From: Trichosphaerium sp. ATCC 40318
Lineage: Eukaryota; Discosea; Flabellinia; Trichosidae
Length of the DNA: 64,000 nucleotides
Direction of reading: 5' to 3'
Assembly: GCA_038496445.1 (NCBI GenBank)
Contig: JALMLS010000585.1
Coordinates: forward strand, 394,224-458,223
Each line of letters starts with the position of its first letter. Position 1 is the first letter of the stretch. Of the stretch, positions 34,574 to 45,600 are shown in pieces. Both the position numbers and the translations under genes were made by a program. The notes beneath the pieces were generated by a model that was not told the origin of the DNA, made no database searches, and worked only from the letters and a program-made list of their open reading frames with translations.

Positions 34574-35285
34574 ATGCGTCTTACACTTGTTTTCATCTTC
34601 TGTCTCTTTTATACTACACTTTTTGCTTGCGTTTGCCTTCGCAGAAGCGACGAGCAAAGGTTCTGCGATGCTGATGCTGTACTCAGAGTAAAGATTATTG
34701 TTAATTGGCGAACAACTGAAGACAGAAGAGTATTTCTAGCCGAAGTAAAGAGAGTTTATAAATACCCAACAGAGGAACATGACCCATGGGTTAACATTGT
34801 CACAGGGTATCCGACTATTATCGTATTTCAAAAGCAGCTGTGTTCTTTCTAACAAACAATCACAGGAGAAGTTGGCTTACAGACTGCGGCTTTTACTTCG
34901 AAGAGCAAAAAGTTCGAATGAACAAAACCAAAATAGTTTTCTTACATGTCTTTAGGAGTATCTAATAGCTGGACGTTCTGATGCCTCTGAACAAGTTGCT
35001 TTCTATGTGAACAGATGCGATATGGACAATTTTTGTTCACCTCCTGCACCCAATGTTATTCGCCTCTGTGATAGGCCAGCTGGACCACCGCCATGTGTTG
35101 ATTCTTGTCCAAACCAACTAATGTGCTCGTTTCCAACTTGCACATCTTGTTTGTTTATTCCAGGATCTTGTAATACATGTGCTTCATCTAAATGCTGCAC
35201 GAATGTCTTTTGTCCAGAAGTTGATACTTGTACCGAAGGCTGTGTTCCATCTAATTGTTGCGGAACGCAATGTGTACCTGCTTGA
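34574..35285 (+). CDS. Secreted NTR/TIMP-like protein with Cys-rich C-terminal region
   Basis: Signal peptide MRLTLVFIFCLFYTTLFA followed at once by CVCLRRSDEQRFCDADAVLR, the Cys-x-Cys start and FCxxDxVxR signature of the netrin/TIMP (NTR) domain. After introns (about 34810-34864 and 34915-34956) come GEVGLQTAAFTSK and EYLIAGRSDASEQVAFYVNR, the YLIAG strand typical of NTR domains. The C-terminal half is very Cys-rich: SCPNQLMCSFPTCTSCLF, CNTCASSKCCTNVFC, CTEGCVPSNCCGTQC. In animals this fold inhibits metalloproteinases through its free N-terminal Cys; here the Cys would also be exposed by signal cleavage. An inhibitor role is inference. Confidence 0.72.
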
Positions 35286-35507
35286 AATAAATATGACCAC
35301 GTCATTCCCTTATTCTCTGTAGTAACCAGTTTTTTACAATTTCACCAGCCTAGCGCTATTTTTCCGCCACAAGTCAAACATAGTCGAATTGCGTTAAAAG
35401 CGAAAACAAAGCAGCAATTACTTTGTAGCTCTAACAAAAAGTATTCTACGCACATCACACTCATTTTTTATATTTCAGTGGTATTCTACAAACACGTGTA
35501 CACAAAA

Positions 35508-36620
35508 ATGAACTCAAACAGCGCATTCTTTGATGAGATCCCTGTGGAAATCATTCTTCACATTCTACAGTATGTTTCTGTTTTATCTATGCCCGCAGTA
35601 GTGTATACATCCAAGATATTACGCAATGTCGCCGTACAGCTTTTGAAGTACGTCGACAGGAGAACTATAACAATAAGAACAAGGAAAGAACTAAAAAAAC
35701 TATTCAAGAAAGCTCCACATCTAATATCGATACATACTATTAACCTTTGCTTTGTCATCACACAGAAAGACTTAAAGTATCTACAATGGGCTTACGCACT
35801 AATTCTGAAGGGAATAAAGCGAGTTGATTTTACAGGTTTTTTTGTAATTAATGGTATTGACTTTAGTAACTGTCACAAGACAACAACCGTGACTGATGAT
35901 CATCTTAAACAACTTGCTGGCATTCACAATATTAATTTAACAAGCTGTCATCTTGTTACAGATGATGGTGTTAAGTCATTGGCTGGTATTCATACAATTG
36001 CTTTACTCTATTGTGATACTATAACTGACAAAGGTGTGAAGGCTTTAGCAGGAGTTCATACTATTAGTTTATACTATTGTGATAGAGTAACAAATTATGG
36101 TGTTAAAGCACTTGCTGGCGTTCATAAGATTGACTTAACCGGGTGTAACAAAATTGATGATGAGGGAATTAAGGCATTGGCTGGTGTACATACCATTAAT
36201 ATTAATCACTTTTGTAAAGTTACAGATGATGCTATTAAAGCACTAGCAGGTGTTCATACTATTGACATAAGTAATTGTTATGCAATAACAGATGATGGTA
36301 TTAAAGCATTAGCTGGAGTTTATAAAATTAACTTAAGCTTTTGTAATGTTACAGACGATGGTATTAAAGCACTTGCTGGAGTTCATACAATTGATTTAAG
36401 CTTTTGTGAAGGTGTAACAGATGATGGCGTTAAAGCACTTGCTGGAGTTCATGCGATTAACTTAGCTAATTGTAAAGGTGTAACAAGTGAAGGAATATTA
36501 GCTTTGGTTGGTGTGTTACACATCATCACATCTGTTACAAAAAACGGCCTTGAAGCTTTAGGTGATGTGTATATCGACAACTGCCATTATGATCCTACCT
36601 TTTTGATATCTCACTACTGA
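35508..36620 (+). CDS. F-box / leucine-rich-repeat protein with near-identical repeats
   Basis: Start at ATG 35508; 370 residues, no intron. F-box near the N-terminus (FFDEIPVEIILHILQYVSVL) expected to dock Skp1, then a helical spacer, then about ten LRRs of 24-25 residues of the cysteine-containing type, consensus VTDDGIKALAGVHTIDLS-C. The repeats are very alike at DNA level (GATGATGGTATTAAAGCA, GCTGGTGTTCATACT), which points to recent internal amplification. The LRR solenoid would recruit substrates to an SCF ubiquitin ligase. Relatives at 23632-24386, 36977-37684, 38047-38170 and 60272-61140 are shorter or broken, making this the best intact member in the window. Confidence 0.87.
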   Translation: MNSNSAFFDEIPVEIILHILQYVSVLSMPAVVYTSKILRNVAVQLLKYVDRRTITIRTRKELKKLFKKAPHLISIHTINLCFVITQKDLKYLQWAYALILKGIKRVDFTGFFVINGIDFSNCHKTTTVTDDHLKQLAGIHNINLTSCHLVTDDGVKSLAGIHTIALLYCDTITDKGVKALAGVHTISLYYCDRVTNYGVKALAGVHKIDLTGCNKIDDEGIKALAGVHTININHFCKVTDDAIKALAGVHTIDISNCYAITDDGIKALAGVYKINLSFCNVTDDGIKALAGVHTIDLSFCEGVTDDGVKALAGVHAINLANCKGVTSEGILALVGVLHIITSVTKNGLEALGDVYIDNCHYDPTFLISHY

Positions 36621-36976
36621 AAAAAAAACAATGTGTTTCATTGTGTTGACCTGTTTTATCAATAAAAAGACTAATAATAATTCCATTTCTTTGTGTTATT
36701 ACTCATTACCCAAGCAATCCTTTGTTTACCATGACTATACAAGGAAACGCTAGAAAGATATTTGTGTATCGTTCATTGGCTCCTACCAATAACAACAATC
36801 TGATTGAACGAGAACATATCTCTAGGCTTGACCAAACAGCCAGCGCAGATAAGAGTTAAGCAAGGCAATCCAGAGATTTTTTTTCAGAGAAATAGTTGGT
36901 CAATCTATTTATTTTTTGGTAGGACGACTTTTTAAGTAATTGTCTTGTACTAAAAACAGCAACACAAACAACACAA
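36621..36976. other. Spacer within the F-box cluster
   Basis: No coding signal. Lies between the intact F-box/LRR gene and its degraded neighbour. Confidence 0.4.
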
Positions 36977-37684
36977 ATGTCACTTGTAAGCTTACCAACT
37001 GAGCTATTAGTAGACATACTTAGCCGTGTCAAAAAAAGGGGTCCTGTAACACAATCGTGTGTAGCCTTGGCAAATATCGTCCAGCAACTCTCGTAGGATT
37101 TACATCACTTTAATTAACCATATCGTGTACATTCAAACGAGGATATGCCGTTACATCTGGCCTAATTTTATAGGCATTTTGCGGAAGTACGCGCATAGAA
37201 GTCGGTTATAAGGTTACAGACGTTAAGGTATTAAGCATTTGGTCAGGTAACGATCTCAGCATATTATTCTAGTCTGCACGGAAAGTTTTATAGACGTTTT
37301 GGCGTCAGTAGCTCGTTGCAGGAGTAAAACAAATCAAACTTAAATTGGTGCGAAAAGGTTTTCACATTGATGATAGGATTAAAGAGTTATAAGCAGGTGT
37401 ACAATCTGATTTTTAGTTTTGTGTATGCAAACAGACAATTTACAGACGAAGGCATCAAAGCTTTAGTAGGAGTTAGTACCATTTGTTTATCGTGTACATC
37501 CGCTGGAGATGACAGTGTCGTGCCTCTAATCGAAGCAGGAGCGAGAGATATTGATTTGAGCTGGACGAAGATTACTGATCTTACAATAAATGCGCTTATG
37601 GCTAGCAAAGTGCATAGCGCTAAAATATCTGGTTGTCAAGGTGTATCTGAAAACGGCATAAAAACTTTTAACTTGTACTCGTGA
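36977..37684 (+). pseudogene. Decayed F-box / LRR gene
   Basis: The frame from ATG 36977 gives an F-box, MSLVSLPTELLVDILSRVKK, and stops at 37097. The stretch that follows has no open frame, then from about 37430 LRR units resume: QFTDEGIKALVGVSTICLS, TKITDLTINALMASKVHS, GCQGVSENGIKTF, ending at 37684. Layout and repeat wording are those of the intact gene at 35508. An intact two-exon version would need splice sites that I could not find, so decay is the better reading. Confidence 0.65.
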
Positions 37685-38324
37685 TTAGTCCGTATTTGTG
37701 CCGGGATTATCGATCAATAAGAAAAGCGATCATTTCTTATTTTTTACTTATAACTTAAACTTTTTCCATGCACCTTATATTCTGTATAGCACGTGCTAGC
37801 ATGTTAATAAAATATTTAAGATTGCAAATTACACATTTTAAGGTTCATCACTATGATCACTAACATATGTAACACATAAAGATCTTGTGGGACTATTTAG
37901 AAATGTGACAGTAAGTTTGGCTTTATTCTTATTACATCAATATCATTAGTCTGATGAAGGACACTAGATGAAGTCTCGGGGTTGAGAGTTTTATACTTCC
38001 TTTGTACCAGGGAGTATTTTGTGAACCTTACATGAAGCTCTAGTAGCTATCGTCAACATACGCACCAACAAGCTCTTTAATACCTTCATCTGTTACTTGC
38101 ATAACCCACCACTTAAATGTATTGCATGAACACCATCAAGGTATTTAATACCATCATTCGTTATCTTCGCATGGCCCAAACAAATCTAATGAACGCTTTT
38201 CAGTGGCTGTTGCTATTGACCTTGATACGGTTCAATAATATTGAGTTATTTCAAGGAAAGCCAAAGAGATAAGGCGTACCCACACTTAACTTTAAACTGA
38301 CATTTTTTAGTTTTGTGTACAAGA
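37685..38324. other. Spacer with an LRR fragment
   Basis: Non-coding apart from the minus-strand LRR relic at 38047-38170. One CACGTG inside GCACGTGC at 37790. Confidence 0.4.
38047..38170 (-). pseudogene. LRR fragment of the F-box/LRR family
   Basis: In minus orientation reads ITNDGIKYLDGVHAIHLSGG and then, in a shifted frame, a second unit with DEGIKELVG-like codons. No F-box or open frame around it, so a leftover of duplication. Confidence 0.6.
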
Positions 38325-39870
38325 ATGGAAGTACGCGATGAACAGCTTATTAATATACTTGATGGTTGTATGAAAGCAGGTACATGGCATTGCCGGATGT
38401 TTTAGATGATAATCTTGTAATAAGAACCCTACATACGTGAACAGGCAATGAGAGAGCTGAAAGAGTTCCAAAACAAAGAATTGGTACGATTAAAACCGCT
38501 AAAAGTTGAAAGTAACCTATAAACTGTCTGTGACGCCGTTTTGTTGCTTCAACAAGTCGCACATATCTTTCATTTGTACTAAAGTGTTTGTGACCATAAC
38601 ATGACTCAAGTTCTCTTATTGTGGTTGGATCCTTGTCTTTGTAGAAATCACGTGTTTTGCTGCAGTGTTTCAAGACGAAGCAATTTTTTATCGACAAAAC
38701 AAAGATGCTTTTTGAACTCGTTCATTCGATTGCTTTGCTTACTTCTTTGTCCAAGGGAATGGGTTTAACAGCGCTTCTACGCTTAGCAATGAACAACAGT
38801 TTACCCCAACAAATTTGTGTGATGTCCTCTATCGCTTTCAAGACTACTATTATGCAAGCTGCGGTACACTTTAAAAATTACAACACATGTTGGTCGGATT
38901 AAGGAAAGTTAAATAGATCAAATGGCACATGCTTGATCAGGAGGTCAGGGAAGATATTAAAAAAAAGTAAACGTTTGCTTCTTTTCCTTTTATCAACATG
39001 CAATGCTGACACTCCAATTAAAAGACTGTTGATCTATACTTATGGAATTACGATAAAAATTATATGAGATCAAAATCTATGCCATTACTAGCTGTTGCAA
39101 GTGTTGAATTAGCAAATGGAAAATGGCCAGAGTTCTTTGGTATAGTTATCCCAGAGTGTTTTAAGACATGCATGAACAAGGACACTCGAGGACAACAACA
39201 AGCTATCGATTTAATACAATGTGGTGTTGAGGTACATTCTTCATACAGCAGAATATTAGACGCTAGTTAACCATTTATGGTGGTGTTAAAATTTTGTCTT
39301 TAGGCATCCCAAACGCTGGCAATTAAGCATGCAAGCAGTATTATCTGTGTCATAAAATATGTACTATCGAATAGTGATCACGATATAGTTAGCCTTACTG
39401 CTCTAGAAACATTACTGTCCATAGACTGTTTCAGGCAAGTGCTTTTTTGGAGCAAAACAGTTTCTGTCGTTTTTACATTGAGACGTTCACACTAGCATTG
39501 TGAAAACTCATATACCTTTGAAAAGATAATTACAACATGTGAACCCTGAACATGTTTTTAAAGTTACAAATCCGCTTCTTCTTGGGGACATTCCTGACGT
39601 TTTTTTGACAAATACTTCATCCCATTGTTGGTTAGATAGCTAATCTCACTGGTTTTTTACAGATCATATTTGAAAGAGCAACCAAAGCAAAGGCGTTACA
39701 TATCAAATAGTATTGTTATCTTGCTAGAAGAAAAAAAAAGACAGAAAGAACTTGAGTGTGCTGAAACAAATGGTTATGTTTTGGATAGTGATTCTTTTGG
39801 TGTTCAGCATTACATTAACGTTGCACAGAAAGTATACAATTGTCTACAAAGTATGAATGTAGGATGGTGA
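38325..39870 (+). CDS. Short importin-beta-like protein, copy 2
   Basis: Paralog of 13660-14987 in direct orientation. Exons: MEVRDEQLINILDGCMKAG; AMRELKEFQNKEL; LLRLAMNNSLPQQICVMSSI, AFKTTIMQAA; IKWHMLDQEVREDIKKK; SVELANGKWPEFFGIVIPE, then LAIKHASSIICVIKYVL, LSIDCFR and SYLKEQPKQRRYISNSIV, ending LQSMNVGW. The N-terminal importin-beta HEAT pattern (LKNxIKxxW, WPEFF) is kept. As in copy 1 the intron after CFR uses GC (CAG|GCAAGT). Early exon edges (38390-38760) are less certain: a roughly 260-nt intron there overlaps an open minus-strand frame. Function as for copy 1; divergence between the two is considerable at the protein level while intron positions agree. Confidence 0.65.
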
Positions 39871-40407
39871 TTGCAATGGCTTTTTAATAAGCCAGACAAG
39901 AATGATAGATGGCTATAGGGTTCACACAAATAAAGTAATAAAACTAAAGTGTACATGTACTACAAGCCATCGTTCACTTCAAAAATTTGACAATGCTGCT
40001 GAACTTCTATTGTTTCAACCTGAAGGATACCTTCCAGAGTTGCACTTCACAAACCATCCTGAAATATCAGGCTCAGCGCTAATAAAATAGCGTTATTTCA
40101 GGCCAAATCTGCGCAGAAATACTTGGCATATTGTCTGTATCATTCAAGTTTGCAACAGGTTTGGCAGAAGTATCAAAGTGTAAGATCTTGCAAGAACTAA
40201 CAATATCTTTCAGAAGTTGCGCAAACTTGAATGATACGGACAATAGCCATTACACGAAAAGGGTTATAACACCACAATTGAAGTGGAAGTAAGGACATAA
40301 GGAGCTTAACTACTTTGGACTATAAACTGTATTTATTTCTGTAGTTGTCAACTACAAGCGATCACACTAGTTTTCACTTGTTTTTAACATTGGGCTGATA
40401 TTACCGT
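39871..40407. other. Spacer containing a MITE-like element
   Basis: No gene; the plus frame 39902-40090 shows no family and is probably chance. The inverted-repeat element is at 40129-40245. Confidence 0.5.
40129..40245. mobile_element. 117-bp element with terminal inverted repeats (MITE-like)
   Basis: The ends TATTGTCTGTATCATTCAAG and (reverse complement of the right end) TATTGTCCGTATCATTCAAG match over about 27 bp. No coding capacity. A partial relative lies at 10518-10583. Size, inverted ends and dispersion fit a miniature inverted-repeat transposable element; a clear target-site duplication was not recognised. Confidence 0.7.
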
Positions 40408-42252
40408 TTACAATATACCACCGTCAATAACATGATGTTTTGGTGTGCCACTCCATTTGAATTGTGAATACTTGAACTCTGTCGAAAAAATATCTGTAAC
40501 AATATAATCTGTCCATATACCTTCAATAATACCCTCTCCGTTCATACCAGGGTTATCTATTACTAACACAGGCTTTCCAGCAGTTTGTCCAAGAACACCT
40601 AAGATCATAACATTAGGCTTTTAACAGTTATTTGTTGGCAAAACAAAGTGCATGTTTTTAACTTCCAGTGCATGTTTTGTCGTACCGTGTGGTTGTGTTT
40701 CTACAACCATACCGTGGCTGGCAGGCGATGTATATTTTGTACGCATGTTAAGGTGACACGTGCTATGTCTTGATGAAGAAAATCGTACAGACAAGCGATA
40801 ATTATCTGTCAATACAACAAGCCTTGTTTTGTTTGATCTTGATACTTTAACAACTCCAAAAGGAAGTCTATGAACATCTCCAGGATTTAATGGTGCGTAA
40901 TTAAGTTCCATGCGATGAGTTAAGTTATTTCTATCACATGATATGAATATACGATCATTACCTAAGGAGAGATGTGAGCGCTTTGCTTTGTTTTCTTGAG
41001 CTTGTATGTTTTCAAAAAGTCAGTACCAAGAAGAATTCCTACTTGTCCCAGGTATGTCTTTCCTCCTTTGTACCGGAGATCAGCATCAACAAATAAAGCA
41101 TTTATCTCAATCTTTTCATCGCTTACTAGAGCATAATATTTATCAGCTTCGCCATGAAAATCTACATACAAGATTAGAACCAACACGTTTTTTCATCTAG
41201 AAATCTCACCAAACTTTTGGCTGTTTAGACCTATGAAGTGTGGGTCTCCTGATATCCCAGATTGCCTTTGAAAGCTTATAGCTGCGACTCCAAATGGTAG
41301 GATAGGTAATGATAGTAGAACTCCTGTACTCATAGCAGTTGGAATATCGATTGTTATGAATTGAGTTTGTAAGCAACTTGCCACTAGCGTTGAACTAGAA
41401 ATAGACGATAAACCTATTCAACGATTACAATACAGTGCATTTAATGTTGTAAAAAGCCGGAGAATCAGAACAACAAGAGAAATGTACTGTTGTATTGTCT
41501 ATTAGTAGAAAACGCACTTGCCTGATACAGTGCAACCTGGTACGGCCAAAAAAGTGGATGACATACAACCACCAGCAAGGAAGTTTGGTATTTGTACTAT
41601 TTGACTTGGTGTCCTTTGGTTATAGTACATTGTTCCATCCAAGAAATGAACTGAAAGAACAAGTCAAACAAAAATAAACAACCTATTTCTTACGTCCTGC
41701 TGCTGAAGTTACAGTACATATTGGAGCGCTCTGTGCGCAAGTATCAAGGTTTATCTCAACAATGTCTCTATTTAAATTAACAATGTATGTTATGTTCGTG
41801 TTAGCGTCGTATGTGATGCCGAAGCGTGCGAATCCGTTTACTGCAGTACAACTCGAAATCTAAAATAGTATTTTGTCAATAGAAAAAACACGTGTGCAAG
41901 TCAACGTACGACATTACATGTCTGTGGATCAACGATAAACAAATCATGGATACCAGGCATAATTTGAGCGCCAATAGCAAGAAGACCATCGTTAACTTGA
42001 GTTACACCGACAACATAAATTGTAACGTTCTCATTAGGAGGCAAAGTACAAGCTAAACAACGTTAGGATATTAAGCCTTTTTGAAGCAAAGTATCACGTG
42101 CACTGAAGAATATTTGTCACATCAGAGAGCTGTAGGATGTCGAAACCAAGAGAATCATTTCTTGACACTAGTAGAGCATCTGGTTGAGCCGCTACGGAGA
42201 GAATCCCATAAGACGAGATAATGAACACAAATATTATAAAGAGATTAGACAT
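40408..42252 (-). CDS. Secreted protein with VWD-like (GDPHF) domain
   Basis: Start ATG 42252; signal peptide MSNLFIIFVFIISSYGILSV. The N-terminal half looks like a repeated-strand lectin/propeller-like region: NENVTIYVVGVTQVNDGLLA, IMPGIHDLFIVDPQTCNV, ARFGITYDANTNITYIVNLN. The C-terminal half has SGISGDPHFIGLNSQKF, FHGEADKYYALVSDEKIEIN, GKTYLGQVGILLG, LPFGVVKVSRSNKTR, PHGTTKHALEVKNMHF and ILGVLGQTAGKP, resembling the von Willebrand D fold (GDPHFxxxDGxxFxFxGxxGxxY). Probably extracellular or cell-surface. About seven exons; one N-terminal splice near 42100 could not be fixed. CACGTG occurs in two of its introns (41888, 42093). Confidence 0.7.
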
Positions 42253-42655
42253 CGGTGGCTTTCGTTTTCTTGACCCACGTGCTTGTAATCTGTACGCGCG
42301 GAGAATAAATTAAAGTCTATAAGCACGTTTGATCGCGTACTGTGTTGTTTAACAAAGCGGAGTGACTACAAGCCGCTACGTACTTGCTGTGATCCTAAAT
42401 TTGACTCAAATGGTGCTTTTTTTTTCTGGTAGAAGTCGGCACAACTAAGTTACGGTAAGAGGTCACCTCAAAAGATACCAACTTGTCACTAATATACGAA
42501 TACGCAGTGCGTTCAACAATATCCAAGGCACATAGCTTATTCTAAAATAGGCTAAAGGTCTCGAGCTACAATTTAGAAATTGGCTGTTGAAAAACCGTTG
42601 ACGATTTTGACATCGTTTCTCCAGTTTTCTAAATGCTCCAAAGGGTTTATTATTT
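42253..42655. other. Divergent promoter region
   Basis: About 400 nt separating the start codons of the minus-strand VWD-like gene and the plus-strand SH3-LRR-RGS-CH gene. A CACGTG sits 25 nt upstream of the former (42277). No coding signal. Confidence 0.5.
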
Positions 42656-45600
42656 ATGACTGAGCAGACTCGTTACGGTAAAGTTATAAGAGACTACGCT
42701 TCCACCAGGCGAGAAGAGCTTAGTTTAAAAAAAGACGACTATCTTCGCGTCGAAGCGACTGATAGGGAGTCTGGATGGAGCACAGGATACACTCAGGTAA
42801 TTAAAACAATAAGAACGACACTGTGGACGTTTTTCATAAATCACGTGATTTTAATTTGTTTTTTTTTAATTAGCATGATGGACGTGTTGGTATATTCCCA
42901 TCGATTTACGTTAAGATACTAGAAGATGATCAAGTTAACGGTAGGTTTTTTATGTCTTATTAATTATTTTGGCCGACTTCCTTTCAATCAGCATTTTTGA
43001 GCGCTGACACGCCTGTTAGAGTCTGTGCTTAGTTTGTTTAAACGTGGTATGTCTTTATTAGCTTTTTAAGCATTCATATGTTTATATCGGTGCTAATACA
43101 AGATGTAGGTACACAGAACTTGAAAGCATCCATAGAAGAGGCTTTGGGTACTGGCTCAAAATCGGTGAGATTGCGCTTGTGTACCAACGTTAGATGATTT
43201 TTTAACGCTTCTCTGTACTAGTTAGAGTGCAGTGGAGTTGATATTAAAGAAATACCGCCAAGACTCTATGCGGATATTAGTCAATTTCAATCGGTGACCC
43301 TTGGTACGCCAATAATACATCACGTGATTACGAAGCGTTGTTACTGATGTTTTTTTCAAACGAGTTTTTACAACGCCATTAGTTATCGGCTATGAGTTAT
43401 AACTCCTAATTATAACGCTGGTATTAACCTATTGTTGTTTATTTAGAGACTGCTGGTCTTGTTTCTCTTACTGCTGATGTATCATTGTGGTCTAACCTAA
43501 CAAACTTGAATTTGCATAATAATCGATTAAAATCCTTTCCTGAAGAGTTTAAGCATTTAAAACAACTAAGAACGCTTGATGTGTCTAATAACGATTGCGA
43601 TAGAGCACCTAATATATACACATGCACATCTATGGTTCTTCTAAACCTTGCTGTAAGCAATATTGATTTAAAACAATTTTGTTTATAATTGCTTACCCTT
43701 TTTCTTAGTCTAACAGTCTTTCTAATCTTCCTCACGCTTACGCCCATCTAAATTCTCTTCGTGTATTAAATTTAAACAAAAATAATCTGAAAGAAATACC
43801 AGTGTGCGTTATATATCTACCAAACTTGGAGGAACTGAACATGCGAGATAACAAGTATGTAAAAAATTCTTTTTTTCTTCTCATTTTTTCATGAAGGATT
43901 ACGTCTATACCTGAACGTGTATCAAAGTTGGAGAATCTAGTAAAATTCTCTATATCCTCGAATCAATTAAACAGGATTCCAGGGGAACTTGGAAAGCTTA
44001 CAAATCTCAAATTCCTTAAACTTGGAAACAACAACCTTCGGTACTTTCAAAAAAAAAAATGTTGAGAAAGACTCACGTGTTTTTTGTAGCCGTTTGCCTC
44101 TCGAGTTTTCTCGATTAAGATCACTAGAAGTACTTGAGTTAGAAGGGAATAACCTAGTTTCGCCTTATTCGCATTTACTTACAAAACCTGATGCGGCTGC
44201 AAAGACGAAATGGCTTCGTGGAATGCATAGTAAGCGTACTTTAAAAAATCGAGTTAAATGTTTGAAGGAAGAAAGATGCAAACTTTGGCCACTCATGAAG
44301 GTATTGCTCTATATAAATTACTTGGTGATCCAACTACTCTTGCGTCATTCAGTTGCTTTCTTAAAGGTAATAGTTATCAGAAAGCAATGCGTTATTCTAA
44401 CCGCGTTTAAACAGAACATGATAAAGATAAGTACAATTTACTTCTATTCTGGAAAGATGTACACAAGTAAGATATACACTTTACAACATCACCCTTAATC
44501 CTTTTGAACTCATTCTTTGATTACTTCAACGTTGTATTCATTGTTGTTATTTATAATCCCGGTTTAGGTGGAGCCGTGTTGATAAAAAAATAAGAAGAGA
44601 GACAATGAAGGAGATCTACGAACAATACTTAGAGGTACCGCTCCAAATAAATACCTTTATAAACAGGTCTAGCTACGCTATTCCAAAAAGCACTCACGAC
44701 CTTTCCTTTCGAGAAATGTTATTATATTTTGAAGTGATTCATTGTTTGGTGTTTTAATCCACTATTTGGTTTCTTCTTTTGACTTTGCTTCTAGTCTGGT
44801 CGTGTTAAGATTCCTGGAGCTATGACTCAAAGAATACATGTTATAATAGAAGGTGACGGATACCCTGATAGAATGCTATTCAAGCAAGCTCAGGTAAGAA
44901 TACAACGCGTTCTCTTTTCTCCTTTTTTTCTTATTTCTCGATAGGAAAAAGTTGAAGCAGTTTTGGGAAAGAATTCTTTAAAGGCATACATAGCTCAGGG
45001 CAAAAAAGATAGTGAGAGACCAAAACCAAAGCCTAAACCAGCGAAACCTAAGAGACCATTAATAAGTACACCAAAAGAATCTAGAACTCAGCCAATGAGT
45101 AGAAAAAGACATTTCCAACATAGAAGGAACAAATCAGCAAATGTTATGAGACCTTTACCTAAAACGCCTGTAAAAGCAAAAACAGGCGCGCTAAGCGCTG
45201 CGCGTGTAGCTCTTCCTAAAAGAAATCATTCACACAAACGTCATAAATCAGATGTCATAAGACGAGGAGAAAATCCGATATATCAAGGTTTGTAAAATTT
45301 TTCGCTTAACTGACTGTAACTTAAGTTCTGAGTTTCTTTCTGTAGAGCCTGGTCCTGGATATGCAAAGCCAAAAAGAGATCTTGCAGCTTCAGAAACAGC
45401 TATGAAAAAGAATTCTATGACAACACAAACAACCAAGAAAGAAAGTTCTAGTACCAAGAGCTCATCTAGAAATCAAAGAATTATTGCTACTAATAATGGA
45501 GTTAAAACGTCTCCTAGCCAAATGAGACTAAAGGTAAGAAAATATTGTTGATGATGACACATTACGGTTTTGAAGTAATTTGGTTTTTTTCGATTAAAGT

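Noticed and set aside
34990-35305. Minus-strand Gln/His-rich frame
   Set aside because: Antisense of the Cys-rich TIMP-like exon.
38350-38697. Minus-strand 115-codon frame inside the second importin-like gene
   Set aside because: Lacks an ATG start and overlaps importin exons; no family or neighbour exon. Kept only as a caution for the exon edges there.
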